From positions 1 to 64,000 of the forward strand of contig WBUQ01000001.1 in the NCBI GenBank assembly GCA_008933635.1: a stretch of 64,000 nucleotides of DNA. The letters are read 5' to 3'. Source of the stretch: Desulfobulbaceae bacterium. GTDB lineage: Bacteria; Desulfobacterota; Desulfobulbia; Desulfobulbales; Desulfocapsaceae. A program made the position numbers and the translations under genes. Shown here piece after piece: positions 17,310 to 26,860 of the stretch. The notes beneath the pieces were generated by a model. That model saw only the letters and a list, made by a program, of their open reading frames with translations. It ran no database searches and was not told where the DNA came from. Within the stretch, counting starts at the first letter, position 1; each line of letters starts with the position of its first letter.

Positions 17310-19115
17310 GTGGGCAAGAAAGTCATCAGATTTCTGGACACATCCTTTCGCGACGGTTTCCAGTCGGTTTTCGGCGCCCGGGTCCTGACCGACGATTTTA
17401 TCGGTGCCGTCAAGGCAACCGTCGAAGCCGGCATAACCCAGATCGAGGCCGGCGGCGGGGCACGGTTTCAGAGTCTCTTCTTCTACTGCGGGGAATCGGC
17501 CTTCGACATGATGGACCGGTTCCGGGCCGAAGTCGGTCCCGATGTCGATCTGCAGACGCTGGCCCGCGGCATCAATGTCGTCGCGCTCAATCAGTGCCCG
17601 CGCGACATCATCGACCTGCACGCCAAGATGTTCAGGAAGCACGGCATCACCACCATCCGGAACTTCGACGCCCTCAACGATGTCCGCAACCTCGAATATT
17701 CCGGCGAGCGCATAGCTCACCACGGCCTCAAACATCAGATCTGTGTCACCATGATGGATCTGCCCCCCGGTTGCAGCGGCGCCCACACCCCGGAATTTTA
17801 CATCGATCGCCTCCGCCAGATCCTCGACGCCGGCATCCCGTTCCACTCGATCTGCTTCAAGGACGCCACCGGCACCGCCAACCCGCGGAAAGTGTACGAG
17901 ACCCTGAAGCTGGCGCGGCAGCTGGTGCCGGCTGAAACCGTGCTCTGGTACCACACCCACGACACCGCCGGGCTTGGCATTTCCCAGAACCTCGCCGCCA
18001 TCGAGGGCGGGGCGGACGGGATCGATCTCGCCAAGAGCCCGGTCAGCGGCGGCACCTGCCAGCCCGACATCCTGTCGATGATGCATGCCCTGAAAGGCAC
18101 CGATTTCACCCTCGACCTCGATTACGAGAAGGTCCTCGCCGCTTCGGAAGTCTTCGAGGATGCAATGAAGGACTATTTCTTTCCTCCCGAGGCCAAGATG
18201 GTCTCACCGACCGTCACCCTGTCGCCGATGCCCGGCGGTGCTCTGACTGCCAATACCATGATGATGCGGGATACCGGCACACTGCATCTCTTCCCCCAGG
18301 TCATCAAGGAAATGTCGGACGTGGTCCGGCTCGGCGGCTTCGGCTCCTCGGTGACCCCGGTCTCCCAGTTCTACTTCCAGCAGGCCTATCTCAACGTCAC
18401 CCAGGGTAAATGGCAGAAGATCAACCCAAGCTACGGCAACATGGTCCTTGGCTATTTCGGGCGCACCCCTGTGCCCGCTGATCCGGAAATCATCCGCCTG
18501 GCATCCGAGCAGCTCGGCAAACCTGTATTCACCGCCGATCCTCTCGACATCCTCGAGCCGGGCATCCCGAAAGCGGTGAAGATCCTCGAAGACAACAGGC
18601 TGCCGGTCAACGACGAGAATATCTTCATCATCGCCAGCTGCGAACAGAAAGGGCTCGATTTCCTCCTCGGCAAGGCCACCGTCAATATCCGTAAGATCAC
18701 CGACAAGGCGCCGGCAGCCGCCAAGAAGGCGGAACCGCCGCCACCTGCGGCCCAGCCGGCCCGCCCCATGGGACCCCGCAGCTACACGATCACCGTCAAC
18801 GACCGGCCCTATGCGGTGACCGTCAACGAGGCCGGAGGAATCCAGGCCGCCCCGCTCGCCGCTGCTGCGGCGACGGCCGCCGAGCCTGCCGGGAGCGCAG
18901 AAGGGACCGAGATCGAAGCCCCCACACCGGGCATGATCGTCAAAATCATGGTTTCGGTCGGCAGCAGGATCATCAAGGACCAGCCACTGCTGATCCTCGA
19001 GGCGATGAAGATGGAATCCGAGGTCAAATCACCCTGCGAAGGAACCGTGCAGACCATTCATGTCTCGGTCGGCGAAACCGTCCAGTCGGGCGAACCGCTC
19101 CTTGTCATCTGCTGA
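17310..19115 (+). CDS. oadA: Oxaloacetate decarboxylase alpha subunit, biotin-containing
   Basis: The 601-residue carboxyltransferase has an N-terminal TIM barrel (LDTSFRDGFQS; catalytic Lys in FKDATG; metal His pair in YHTHDTAG), a conserved second domain, a Pro/Ala-rich linker at about 470-540, and a C-terminal biotinyl domain with the EAMKMES attachment site. It transfers CO2 from oxaloacetate (or a related acid) to biotin. The start is a GTG with AAGGAG six bases upstream. A role as the transcarboxylase part of a pyruvate carboxylase is an alternative, but linkage to oadG and oadB points to the Na+ pump. Confidence 0.93.
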   Translation: MGKKVIRFLDTSFRDGFQSVFGARVLTDDFIGAVKATVEAGITQIEAGGGARFQSLFFYCGESAFDMMDRFRAEVGPDVDLQTLARGINVVALNQCPRDIIDLHAKMFRKHGITTIRNFDALNDVRNLEYSGERIAHHGLKHQICVTMMDLPPGCSGAHTPEFYIDRLRQILDAGIPFHSICFKDATGTANPRKVYETLKLARQLVPAETVLWYHTHDTAGLGISQNLAAIEGGADGIDLAKSPVSGGTCQPDILSMMHALKGTDFTLDLDYEKVLAASEVFEDAMKDYFFPPEAKMVSPTVTLSPMPGGALTANTMMMRDTGTLHLFPQVIKEMSDVVRLGGFGSSVTPVSQFYFQQAYLNVTQGKWQKINPSYGNMVLGYFGRTPVPADPEIIRLASEQLGKPVFTADPLDILEPGIPKAVKILEDNRLPVNDENIFIIASCEQKGLDFLLGKATVNIRKITDKAPAAAKKAEPPPPAAQPARPMGPRSYTITVNDRPYAVTVNEAGGIQAAPLAAAAATAAEPAGSAEGTEIEAPTPGMIVKIMVSVGSRIIKDQPLLILEAMKMESEVKSPCEGTVQTIHVSVGETVQSGEPLLVIC

Positions 19116-19190
19116 CAGCCGACCAGGCCCGAAAGATGGAAAAGGCCTTCTCCCATCTTTCTTCTTTCCACGTCGACAAGAAAAGGCACA

Positions 19191-20702
19191 ATGAACATTC
19201 AAGCGATTCTCATCACACTGATCGCAGGTTTCCTGCTCACGGCATCCGCCCAGGCGCAGGAAGAGCTCCTGCAGATCGTCTCCCCGGCCGAAGCCAGGGT
19301 CATTCATGTCGACATCAGAGGCGGCTCCTATGTCTACAGCGGCGACACCCTGGCCACCCTGAAAAAGGACGATGGCACCATCATCGTCCTCCGGGCCGGG
19401 CTCGCCGGAAAGGTTGTGTCTTTTGATGTCGTTCCGTATCAGAAGGTAGAAAAAGACAGCATTCTCGGTACCATTCAGCCCTCCGCCGTCGTGGTGGACA
19501 TCCCCGAGTCAGGGACCAGCCGCGCCCTGCCGTCCCTGTCACAGCTTGCCGGAAACCTTTTCCGGACCACCGGGATCTATGGCATCGTTGACGGCCAGCT
19601 GCACCAGGACTGGACCGTCGGTATCGGTCGTGTCCTGATGATCATGGTCGGCCTGGTCCTGCTTTATCTCGGCATCTTCAGGCAATTCGAACCACTGCTG
19701 CTGGTACCGATCGGTTACGGCGCCATCCTCAGCAACATTCCCCTCGCCGGCATGGTCGATCCCGGCGGCATCCTCGCCTATATCTACGATGTCGGCATCA
19801 GCTCCGGAGTTTTTCCCTTGCTGATCTTCATGGGCGTCGGCGCTCTCACCGACTTCGGCCCGATGATCGCCAACCCCAAGACCATCCTGCTCGGCGGCGC
19901 CGCCCAGCTCGGCATCTTTATCACCCTGATCGGGGCCCTGCTGCTCTCCGACCTGATCCCCGGCATCAACTTCTCGCTGCGGGATGCGGCCAGCATCGGC
20001 ATCATCGGCGGCGCCGACGGGCCGACGGCCATCTTCCTGGCCAGCCGCCTGTCACCCAGGCTGCTCGGCTCGATCGCCATTGCGGCCTACAGCTACATGG
20101 CACTCGTCCCTCTGATCCAACCACCGATCATGAAGTGGCTTACCACCGAGGAGGAACGGAAGATCCGGATGGTCCAGCTCCGCCACGTGTCGAAGCTGGA
20201 GAAGATCATCCTGCCATTGCTCGTCCTGCTGATCTGTGCCCTGCTCCTGCCATCGGCCGCTCCGCTGATCGGCATGTTCATGTTCGGCAACCTGGCCAAG
20301 GAATGTGGCGTGGTCGACCGGCTCTCCGACACGATCAAGAACTCGCTGATGTACACTGTCATCGTCTTCCTCGGGCTCGGCGTCGGCAGCAAGCTCTCCG
20401 CCGACAAATTCCTGAATCTTGAAACCATCGGCATTCTGGTGCTGGGCATGCTGGCCTTCGGAATCGGCACCGCCGGAGGGGTTCTGATGGCCAAAGTGAT
20501 GAACCGCTTCTCGTCGACGCCGCTCAATCCGCTGATCGGGGCAGCCGGGGTGTCGGCCGTACCGATGGCGGCCAGGGTCGTCAACAAGGTGGGTCTGGAG
20601 GCCAACCCCCAGAACCACCTGATCATGCACGCCATGGGTCCCAATGTCTCAGGGGTCATTGGATCGGCCGTCGCAGCCGGCGTCCTGCTCGCTCTGCTGT
20701 AG
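19191..20702 (+). CDS. oadB: Oxaloacetate decarboxylase beta subunit with extra exported N-terminal domain
   Basis: From about residue 138 to the end this is a normal OadB: many membrane helices, [12 protein letters not shown] and the [18 protein letters not shown] signature that binds Na+ and CO2-biotin. It decarboxylates carboxybiotin and exports Na+. The first 137 residues are unusual: a signal-peptide-like helix ([15 protein letters not shown]) followed by a roughly 75-residue strand-rich domain ([22 protein letters not shown]) that resembles a biotinyl/lipoyl or HlyD-type hybrid barrel but lacks the AMKM lysine. OadB proteins are usually near 375-435 residues. The extra domain should lie in the periplasm. 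Confidence 0.9.
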   Translation: MNIQAILITLIAGFLLTASAQAQEELLQIVSPAEARVIHVDIRGGSYVYSGDTLATLKKDDGTIIVLRAGLAGKVVSFDVVPYQKVEKDSILGTIQPSAVVVDIPESGTSRALPSLSQLAGNLFRTTGIYGIVDGQLHQDWTVGIGRVLMIMVGLVLLYLGIFRQFEPLLLVPIGYGAILSNIPLAGMVDPGGILAYIYDVGISSGVFPLLIFMGVGALTDFGPMIANPKTILLGGAAQLGIFITLIGALLLSDLIPGINFSLRDAASIGIIGGADGPTAIFLASRLSPRLLGSIAIAAYSYMALVPLIQPPIMKWLTTEEERKIRMVQLRHVSKLEKIILPLLVLLICALLLPSAAPLIGMFMFGNLAKECGVVDRLSDTIKNSLMYTVIVFLGLGVGSKLSADKFLNLETIGILVLGMLAFGIGTAGGVLMAKVMNRFSSTPLNPLIGAAGVSAVPMAARVVNKVGLEANPQNHLIMHAMGPNVSGVIGSAVAAGVLLALL

Positions 20703-20715
20703 ACTGTCCGTGCCA

Positions 20716-20752
20716 ATAAAAAAGGCTGGAGATACACCCTCCAGCCTTCTCA
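20716..20752. terminator. Bidirectional terminator between oadB and the IscA-like gene
   Basis: AAGGCTGGAG and CTCCAGCCTT form a perfect ten-base stem with a seven-base loop. On the minus strand it is followed by a strong T tract (TTTTTT), on the plus strand by a T-rich but interrupted tail. It serves two convergent genes. Confidence 0.8.
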
Positions 20753-20777
20753 ATTTCCCGGATATATAGAAAAGAGC

Positions 20778-21134
20778 TCAACCGCAGCTGCCTGAACTGC
20801 AGGATCCCCCGCACCCACCCGTTTTCGGCAATGCCCTCTCCGACGTCACGGAAAAGCCGGAACCACCGCTCCCGCTGCAACCGCACCCGGAAGTCTCTTC
20901 CACATAGTCGACCCTGATCTCGCCGCAGGTTGCGGTCACACCATTGTCGACAAGAAAACGGATCCCATCGAAATCAAACACCTGGTCAAGATCCTTTGTT
21001 TCATCCAGGGCCAGGGCCAGCGCCGGTCCGGAACAGCCACCGGGCATGATGGCCACCCTGACCGCCGAACTGATACCGTTTTCATTGAGATATTCCTTCA
21101 CCTTGGCTACCGCCAGATCGCTTACCGCCAGCAT
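20778..21134 (-). CDS. IscA/HesB-like protein with cysteine-rich tail
   Basis: The 118-residue protein of the A-type FeS carrier family has RVAIMPGGCSGPALALALDE near residue 30 and a CGCSG pair near 88, matching the three cluster-binding cysteines. A tail of glycine, serine and cysteine (GGCGGSCSSGSCG) follows, adding four cysteines. Proteins of this kind occur in sulfate reducers; the tail could bind metal or an FeS cluster. The start at 21134 follows GGAGGG; the ORF track begins 15 codons earlier. Confidence 0.75.
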   Translation of the reverse strand: MLAVSDLAVAKVKEYLNENGISSAVRVAIMPGGCSGPALALALDETKDLDQVFDFDGIRFLVDNGVTATCGEIRVDYVEETSGCGCSGSGGSGFSVTSERALPKTGGCGGSCSSGSCG

Positions 21135-21472
21135 ATTCCCTCCATTGTGATGAACCCCTGATCTGCCCTGCGATATCACTTGATACGCAGATTCGCCGTT
21201 GCACTTACGATCGCTACAACCGACTATTTTAATCCGATATTTCTATATGTCAATTCGGCCCAGACTATGATTTGGCATGGTGCAAGGACTTCGCCGCAAG
21301 AAATCCGGCCGCTTTCGCGCCATGGATTATTGATCGAAAACACGATATACTCACGTCAGAGGAGACTGCCTCCGCCGATTCACCGAACCTTGCTGCGTGA
21401 CACCCGTCTTCCATCAATTCCGAACAGTGTTCTGATCAAAAATTCATTTCCGTGTGCAATATGAAAAAGATA

Positions 21473-21500
21473 TTGACTTTCTGTTCTTTTTCCATATTAC
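21473..21500 (+). promoter_or_regulatory. Candidate sigma-70 promoter of the spermidine operon
   Basis: TTGACT and TATTAC, 16 bases apart, lie 75 bases before speA. The 440-base spacer 21135-21574 holds no convincing gene, so a long leader or other regulation upstream is possible. Confidence 0.5.
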
Positions 21501-21574
21501 TGGCAGCCCTGAAATGTCGTATGGCCGAGGCCATAATGGCAAACACCTCCGACAGTTGAGACAGGTTGCAGAAC

Positions 21575-23500
21575 ATGTGGCAGGATATTTTCAAGAAAGA
21601 CCAGTGGAACGCAGACAAGGCCTCGCAACTCTACGGCATTGACAAATGGGGAGCCGGCTACTTCTCCATCGATGAACAGGGCGATGCCGTGGTCACTCCC
21701 TTCGGCGCCGACCATGGCCCCAAGGTCAGCCTGTACCGGATCGCCAAGGAGATCGAGGAGCGCGGACTGGCGATGCCGGTCCTGCTGCGCATCGAAAACA
21801 TCCTCGGCTCGCAGATCAAACTGCTGCATGAGACCTTCCGCAAGGTCATCAGGGAAAACAATTACGGCGGCGAATACAAAGGTGTCTTCCCGATCAAGGT
21901 CAACCAGCAGGAAGAGGTGGTCGAGGCCATCGCCCAGTTCGGCAAGGACTTCAACCACGGGCTCGAGGCCGGCAGCAAGTCGGAGCTGATCGCCGCCATC
22001 TCGATGATGAAAAGCCGCAAGGCCTGCCTGGTCTGCAACGGCTACAAGGACGAGGAGTTCATCGATCTCGGGCTGTATGCGATCAAGATGGGCTTTCAGG
22101 TCTTCTTCGTCATCGAGGTCCCTGGCGAGGTGGACCTGATCATCGAGCGGGCCAAGCACCACAAGGTCGCTCCCTTCCTCGGCCTGCGGATCAAGCTGTC
22201 GACCCAGGCCGAAGGGCTGTGGACCGAGTCCGGCGGCGACGCCAGCGTTTTCGGCCTCGGCATGAACCATATCGTCGACGTCATCGACCGCCTCAAGGAA
22301 GAGGAGATGCTCGACTGCCTGCAGCTCCTCCACTACCACATCGGCTCGCAGATCCCCAATATCCGCGACATCCGGGCCGGGGCGATGGAGGCCTGCCGCA
22401 TCTACGAAGAGCTGGTCAACGAAGGGGCGAAGATGGGCTACCTCGATCTCGGCGGCGGCCTCGCCGTCGATTACGACGGCTCCAACACCAATTTCCACTC
22501 CAGCCGCAATTACTCGATCGAGGAGTACTGCAGCGACATCGTCGAGTCGATCATCACCGTGCTGTCGCGCAACAACATTCCCCACCCGACGATCATCACC
22601 GAATCTGGCCGGGCCATCGTCGCCTACTATTCGGTGCTGCTCTTCAACATCCTCGACGTGTCCTCATTCCTGCCGCCGCCGATCCCCGAGCAGCTGCCCA
22701 AGTCGACCAACGACCTGCTCGAAAACCTGATGATCGCCTACGACATGGTGTCGCCGAAGAACATCCAGGAATGCCTCAACGACGCCCTGTTCTACCGGAC
22801 CCAGGCCCGTCAGCTGTTCAAGCACGGCCAGATCACCATCCGCGAACGCGCCCTGGCCGAAAACCTGGCGCAGCACACCCTGATCAAGATCTCCAAACTC
22901 TCGCGGGACATGGAACACATCCCCAAAGAGATCAAGGAGATCAACAAGCTGGTCTACGACATCTATTACGGCAACTTCAGCCTGTTCCAGTCGTTGCCGG
23001 ACGTCTGGGCGATCAACCAGATCCTGCCGGTGATGCCGATCCACCGCCTGACCGAGCCGCCGTCCCGTTCGGCGATCATCTCCGACATCACCTGCGACTG
23101 CGACGGCAAGATCGACTCGTTCCCGGACTATTCCCACGAAAAGAACAGCATCATGCTCCATGACCTCAGGGAAGACGAGGAATACTATATCGGCGTCTTT
23201 CTGGTCGGGGCCTACCAGGAAACCCTCGGCGACCTGCACAACCTTTTCGGCGACACCAACGTGGTGTCGATCCACGTCAACGAGGACGGCAGCTACAAGT
23301 TCCTGCGGGAACTCGAGGGCGATTCGGTGGCGGATGTCCTGTCCTACGTCGAGTACGATGTCAAGTCGCTGAAGAAACGCCTCAAGCACATCGCCGAGGA
23401 CGCCATCCACAAGGGCCTGATCACCACCAAGGAACGTAAATCGATCCTGGCCGAGTTCGATGAGGGCCTGCGAGGCTATACCTATTACGAAAAGGAATGA
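21575..23500 (+). CDS. speA: Biosynthetic arginine decarboxylase
   Basis: The 641-residue PLP enzyme of the fold III family converts arginine to agmatine. The PLP-lysine lies in GVFPIKVNQQEEVVEAI near residue 107, the phosphate loop reads DLGGGLAVDYDG, and the C-terminal region has SDITCDCDGKID with the catalytic cysteine. The length is typical for SpeA. The ATG at 21575 is used; the ORF track begins three codons earlier at a TTG. It is the first gene of a four-gene operon for spermidine. Confidence 0.96.
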   Translation: MWQDIFKKDQWNADKASQLYGIDKWGAGYFSIDEQGDAVVTPFGADHGPKVSLYRIAKEIEERGLAMPVLLRIENILGSQIKLLHETFRKVIRENNYGGEYKGVFPIKVNQQEEVVEAIAQFGKDFNHGLEAGSKSELIAAISMMKSRKACLVCNGYKDEEFIDLGLYAIKMGFQVFFVIEVPGEVDLIIERAKHHKVAPFLGLRIKLSTQAEGLWTESGGDASVFGLGMNHIVDVIDRLKEEEMLDCLQLLHYHIGSQIPNIRDIRAGAMEACRIYEELVNEGAKMGYLDLGGGLAVDYDGSNTNFHSSRNYSIEEYCSDIVESIITVLSRNNIPHPTIITESGRAIVAYYSVLLFNILDVSSFLPPPIPEQLPKSTNDLLENLMIAYDMVSPKNIQECLNDALFYRTQARQLFKHGQITIRERALAENLAQHTLIKISKLSRDMEHIPKEIKEINKLVYDIYYGNFSLFQSLPDVWAINQILPVMPIHRLTEPPSRSAIISDITCDCDGKIDSFPDYSHEKNSIMLHDLREDEEYYIGVFLVGAYQETLGDLHNLFGDTNVVSIHVNEDGSYKFLRELEGDSVADVLSYVEYDVKSLKKRLKHIAEDAIHKGLITTKERKSILAEFDEGLRGYTYYEKE

Positions 23501-23543
23501 TGTCTTCCCGATTCCCGACCATCATTTTCCAGAGGAGGAGACC

Positions 23544-24761
23544 ATGTCACGGATACTGATCATAGGGGCCGGCGGTGTCGGCAACGTCGTCGCCAAGAAA
23601 TGCGCCCAGCATCCCGAGGTCTTTGCCGAGATCTTCCTGGCCAGCCGTACAAGGGCCAAGTGCGATGCCATCGCCGCCGAGATCAAGCAACTGTATAACG
23701 TCACGGTGCAAACCGCCCAGGTGGATGCCGACAGCGTCACCGAACTGGTGATCCTGCTGCGGGAGATCAAGCCCCGGCTGGTGATCAACGTCGCCCTGCC
23801 CTACCAGGATCTGGCCATCATGGATGCCTGCCTGGAATGCGGCGTCCATTACCTCGACACTGCCAATTACGAGCCGCCCGATACCGCCCATTTCGAGTAC
23901 AGCTGGCAGTGGGCCTACCAGGACCGGTTCCGGGAAAAAGGCCTGATGGCAGTGCTCGGCTGCGGCTTCGACCCGGGGGTCACCAACATCTTCTGCGCCT
24001 GGGCCCAGAAACACCACTACGACAGCATCGAGACCATCGACATCCTCGACTGCAACGCCGGTGATCACGGCCACCCCTTCGCCACCAACTTCAACCCCGA
24101 GATCAATATCCGCGAAGTCACCCAGGTGGTCCGCCACTGGCAGGACGGGCAGTGGATCGAGACCCCGCCGATCCTCGACGACAACTGCGTCCATTTTTCC
24201 TTCGACTACCCCGAGACCGGTCCGCGTGAGAGCTACCTGCTCTACCATGAGGAAATGGAGTCGCTGGTCAAACACATCAGGGGACTCAAGCGCATCCGCT
24301 TCTGGATGACCTTCGGCCAGCCCTACCTCACCCACCTCAAGGTGCTGGAGAACGTCGGCATGACCCGGATCGACGAGGTCGACTACGAGGGTCACAAGAT
24401 CATCCCGCTACGCTTTCTGAAGGCGCTGCTGCCCGACCCCGGTTCGCTCGGCACCAACTACACCGGCAAGGCGGTGATCGGCTGCGTCTTCAAAGGTATC
24501 AAGGACGGCAAGGAAAGCCGCAAATACATCTACAACGTCTGCGACCATGCCGAGGCCTATCGCGAGGTCCAGGCCCAGGCCGTTTCCTACACCACCGGCG
24601 TGCCGGCGATGATCGGGGCGATGATGATGGTGACCGGCGAGTGGCAGGGGGCCGGGGTCTACAACGTAGAACAGCTCGATCCCGACCGCTTCATGGACTG
24701 TCTGAACAGGTACGGTCTGCCCTGGCAGATCGTCGATTTCGACGGCCAGCTGCCGGACTGA
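23544..24761 (+). CDS. Carboxynorspermidine/carboxyspermidine dehydrogenase
   Basis: The 405-residue member of the saccharopine dehydrogenase family has a Rossmann motif (RILIIGAGGVGNVVAKKCAQ) at the very start and GCGFDPGVTNIFCAWA in the middle, typical of CASDH. It condenses putrescine (or diaminopropane) with aspartate semialdehyde using NADPH to give carboxyspermidine. GAGGAGGAG upstream fixes the ATG at 23544, 43 bases after speA. Its neighbours, speA, nspC and speB, make the pathway clear. Saccharopine dehydrogenase proper is an alternative by similarity but not by context. Confidence 0.92.
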   Translation: MSRILIIGAGGVGNVVAKKCAQHPEVFAEIFLASRTRAKCDAIAAEIKQLYNVTVQTAQVDADSVTELVILLREIKPRLVINVALPYQDLAIMDACLECGVHYLDTANYEPPDTAHFEYSWQWAYQDRFREKGLMAVLGCGFDPGVTNIFCAWAQKHHYDSIETIDILDCNAGDHGHPFATNFNPEINIREVTQVVRHWQDGQWIETPPILDDNCVHFSFDYPETGPRESYLLYHEEMESLVKHIRGLKRIRFWMTFGQPYLTHLKVLENVGMTRIDEVDYEGHKIIPLRFLKALLPDPGSLGTNYTGKAVIGCVFKGIKDGKESRKYIYNVCDHAEAYREVQAQAVSYTTGVPAMIGAMMMVTGEWQGAGVYNVEQLDPDRFMDCLNRYGLPWQIVDFDGQLPD

Positions 24762-24767
24762 TCCCCG

Positions 24768-25949
24768 ATGGTGAGACCTCAGGACAACAGGCTGCGGCAC
24801 GACTTTCCGCCGGCCTTCACCGACCGGGTGGAGACGCCCTGCTACCTGCTCAGCGAGGACGTCATCGCCGCCAACTGCCGGATTCTCGAGACAGTGCAGC
24901 AGCGGACCGGGGCGAAGATCCTGCTGGCGCTGAAGGCCTTCGCCCTGCCGGCCCTCTTCCCGCTGATCGCCCGCAGCCTGCAAGGGGTCTGCGCCAGCGG
25001 GCCGATCGAGGCCCAGCTCGGGCTGGAGGAATTCGGCCGCGAGGTCCACACCTACGCCCCGGCTTACACGGCAGGTCAGATGGAGAGGGTGATCCGCTAC
25101 TCGGATCATATCCTCTTCAACTCGGTGGCCCAGTGGCACCGGCACCGGGATTCCATTGCCGCCAGCGGCAGGGCGATCGAGGTCGGCCTGCGGGTCAATC
25201 CCGGCCGCTCCGAGGTCGAAGTCGATCTCTACAACCCCTGCCTGCCGGGATCGCGTTTCGGCATCCTGGCAGAGGATCTCGACGGCGTCGACCTGGCCGG
25301 CATCGCCGGACTGCATTTCCACGCCCTCTGCGAGCAGGGGGCCGATGTGCTGGTGCGGGTGCTGGACAGCTTCGAAAAAGGATTCGGCCGCATCCTGCCC
25401 CCTCTGAAATGGGTGAATTTCGGCGGCGGCCACCACATCACCCGCGACGACTACGACCTCGACCTGCTCTGCCAAACCATTGCCGGCTTCAGGAAGCGGC
25501 ACGGCAACATCGAGGTGTATCTCGAACCGGGCGAGGCGGTGGTGCTGCACGGAGGGGTCTTCGTCACCACCGTCCTCGACACTATCCGTAACGGTATGGA
25601 CATCGCCATCCTCGACTGCTCGGCCGAAACCCACATGCCCGACGTGCTGGCCATGCCCTACCGGCCGCATATCCTCGGTGCCGCGGGTCCCGGCGAACTG
25701 CCCCACACGTACCGGCTCGGCGGCATCTCCTGCCTGGCAGGAGACATCATCGGCGACTATTCCTTCGCCAGCCCGCTTACCCCCGGCGACAGGCTGGTTT
25801 TGGCCGACATGGCCCTCTACTCCTTTGTCAAGAACACCACCTTCAACGGGGTCGAGCTGCCGTCACTCTATACCTTCAGCCGGGAAAAGGACTCCCTCTC
25901 GCTGCAGCGAAAATTCGGCTATGCCGACTACCGGAACCGACTGGCATGA
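24768..25949 (+). CDS. nspC: Carboxynorspermidine decarboxylase
   Basis: The 393-residue PLP-dependent fold III decarboxylase removes the carboxyl group from carboxyspermidine to give spermidine. The PLP lysine is in LLALKAFALPALFP near residue 45, with HFHALCEQ, VNFGGGHHI and the C-terminal ILDCSAETHMPDVL. It starts six bases after the dehydrogenase stop without a strong ribosome site, so translational coupling is likely. It overlaps speB by an ATGA junction. Confidence 0.94.
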   Translation: MVRPQDNRLRHDFPPAFTDRVETPCYLLSEDVIAANCRILETVQQRTGAKILLALKAFALPALFPLIARSLQGVCASGPIEAQLGLEEFGREVHTYAPAYTAGQMERVIRYSDHILFNSVAQWHRHRDSIAASGRAIEVGLRVNPGRSEVEVDLYNPCLPGSRFGILAEDLDGVDLAGIAGLHFHALCEQGADVLVRVLDSFEKGFGRILPPLKWVNFGGGHHITRDDYDLDLLCQTIAGFRKRHGNIEVYLEPGEAVVLHGGVFVTTVLDTIRNGMDIAILDCSAETHMPDVLAMPYRPHILGAAGPGELPHTYRLGGISCLAGDIIGDYSFASPLTPGDRLVLADMALYSFVKNTTFNGVELPSLYTFSREKDSLSLQRKFGYADYRNRLA

Positions 25950-26860
25950 GTGGCACCGGCACAGCTCTCAATTTCCACGGCAGCGACGTTTCCCCCTCTC
26001 CACCGGAAACCGCACTCTTTCACGTCATCCCGGTCCCCTATGAGGAGTCGGTGTCCTACGGCACCGGCACAGCGGACGGGCCACAGGCCATCCTCGAGGC
26101 CTCGGCCCAGCTCGAACTCTTCGATGGCCGACTGATCCCCGCCAATTACGGCATCCACACCGCCGCGCCGATCGATTGCACCGGCCCCCCGTCAACGGTC
26201 CTCGGCCGGATCGAGGAGGTCGTGGACCGTTGCCTTTCCCTGGGCAAGCTGCCCGTGGTGCTGGGCGGCGAGCACACCGTCACTGCCGGCGTCATCCCGG
26301 CCATGACTCGTCACCACGACCGTTTCGGGGTGATCCAGTTCGACGCCCATGCCGACCTGCGCGACAGCTACCAGGGTTCGCTCTTCAGCCATGCCTGCGT
26401 GATGCGGCGGATCGCCGAGAAAAACATCCCCATCCTCCAGATCGGGACCCGCAGCTATTGTCTGGAGGAGCAGCAATACCGCAGAGATCGCGCCATCCCC
26501 TGCTACGACGCCGAGTCAATCTGGCGCCGGGGTATCGATGCGGTCACCTTGCCGGTTGATTTCCCCGACAAGATCTATGTCACCTTCGACGTCGACGGCC
26601 TCGACGCGTCAGTCATGCCGGCAACGGGCACCCCGGTGCCCGGCGGTCTCAGCTGGTACCAGGCGATGTGGCTGATTGAGAGAATCATGGAGAAGAGGGT
26701 CTGCATCGGCTTCGACGTGGTCGAGTTCGCCCCCCTGGCCGGCATGCACGGAGCGGCTTTCACGGCCGCCCAGCTCGTCTACAACATCATGGGGTACCTG
26801 GTCGGCAGCCCCCTGAACAGAAGCTATCGGCAGCTGCCGGACTGCGAACTTCGCCCCTGA
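25946..26860 (+). CDS. speB: Agmatinase
   Basis: The 304-residue ureohydrolase of the arginase family converts agmatine to putrescine and urea. Mn2+ ligands are visible in GGEHTVT, QFDAHADLRD and TFDVDGLDASVMPATGTPVPGG. The start overlaps the nspC stop in ATGA. With speA upstream it supplies the putrescine for the dehydrogenase and decarboxylase. Its last 37 bases overlap the 3' end of the opposing lspA gene. Confidence 0.95.
   Translation: MSGTGTALNFHGSDVSPSPPETALFHVIPVPYEESVSYGTGTADGPQAILEASAQLELFDGRLIPANYGIHTAAPIDCTGPPSTVLGRIEEVVDRCLSLGKLPVVLGGEHTVTAGVIPAMTRHHDRFGVIQFDAHADLRDSYQGSLFSHACVMRRIAEKNIPILQIGTRSYCLEEQQYRRDRAIPCYDAESIWRRGIDAVTLPVDFPDKIYVTFDVDGLDASVMPATGTPVPGGLSWYQAMWLIERIMEKRVCIGFDVVEFAPLAGMHGAAFTAAQLVYNIMGYLVGSPLNRSYRQLPDCELRP

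Noticed and set aside
21180-21464. 94-residue plus-strand ORF before speA
   Set aside because: No ribosome site and no family features; it is in the promoter spacer.
21497-22585. 362-residue minus-strand ORF
   Set aside because: It is the antisense shadow of speA; the low-complexity Asp/Val/Leu-rich composition is typical of such shadows.
24641-25591. 316-residue plus-strand ORF over nspC
   Set aside because: It lies in another frame of nspC, and its Arg/Pro/Gly-rich sequence has no domain.
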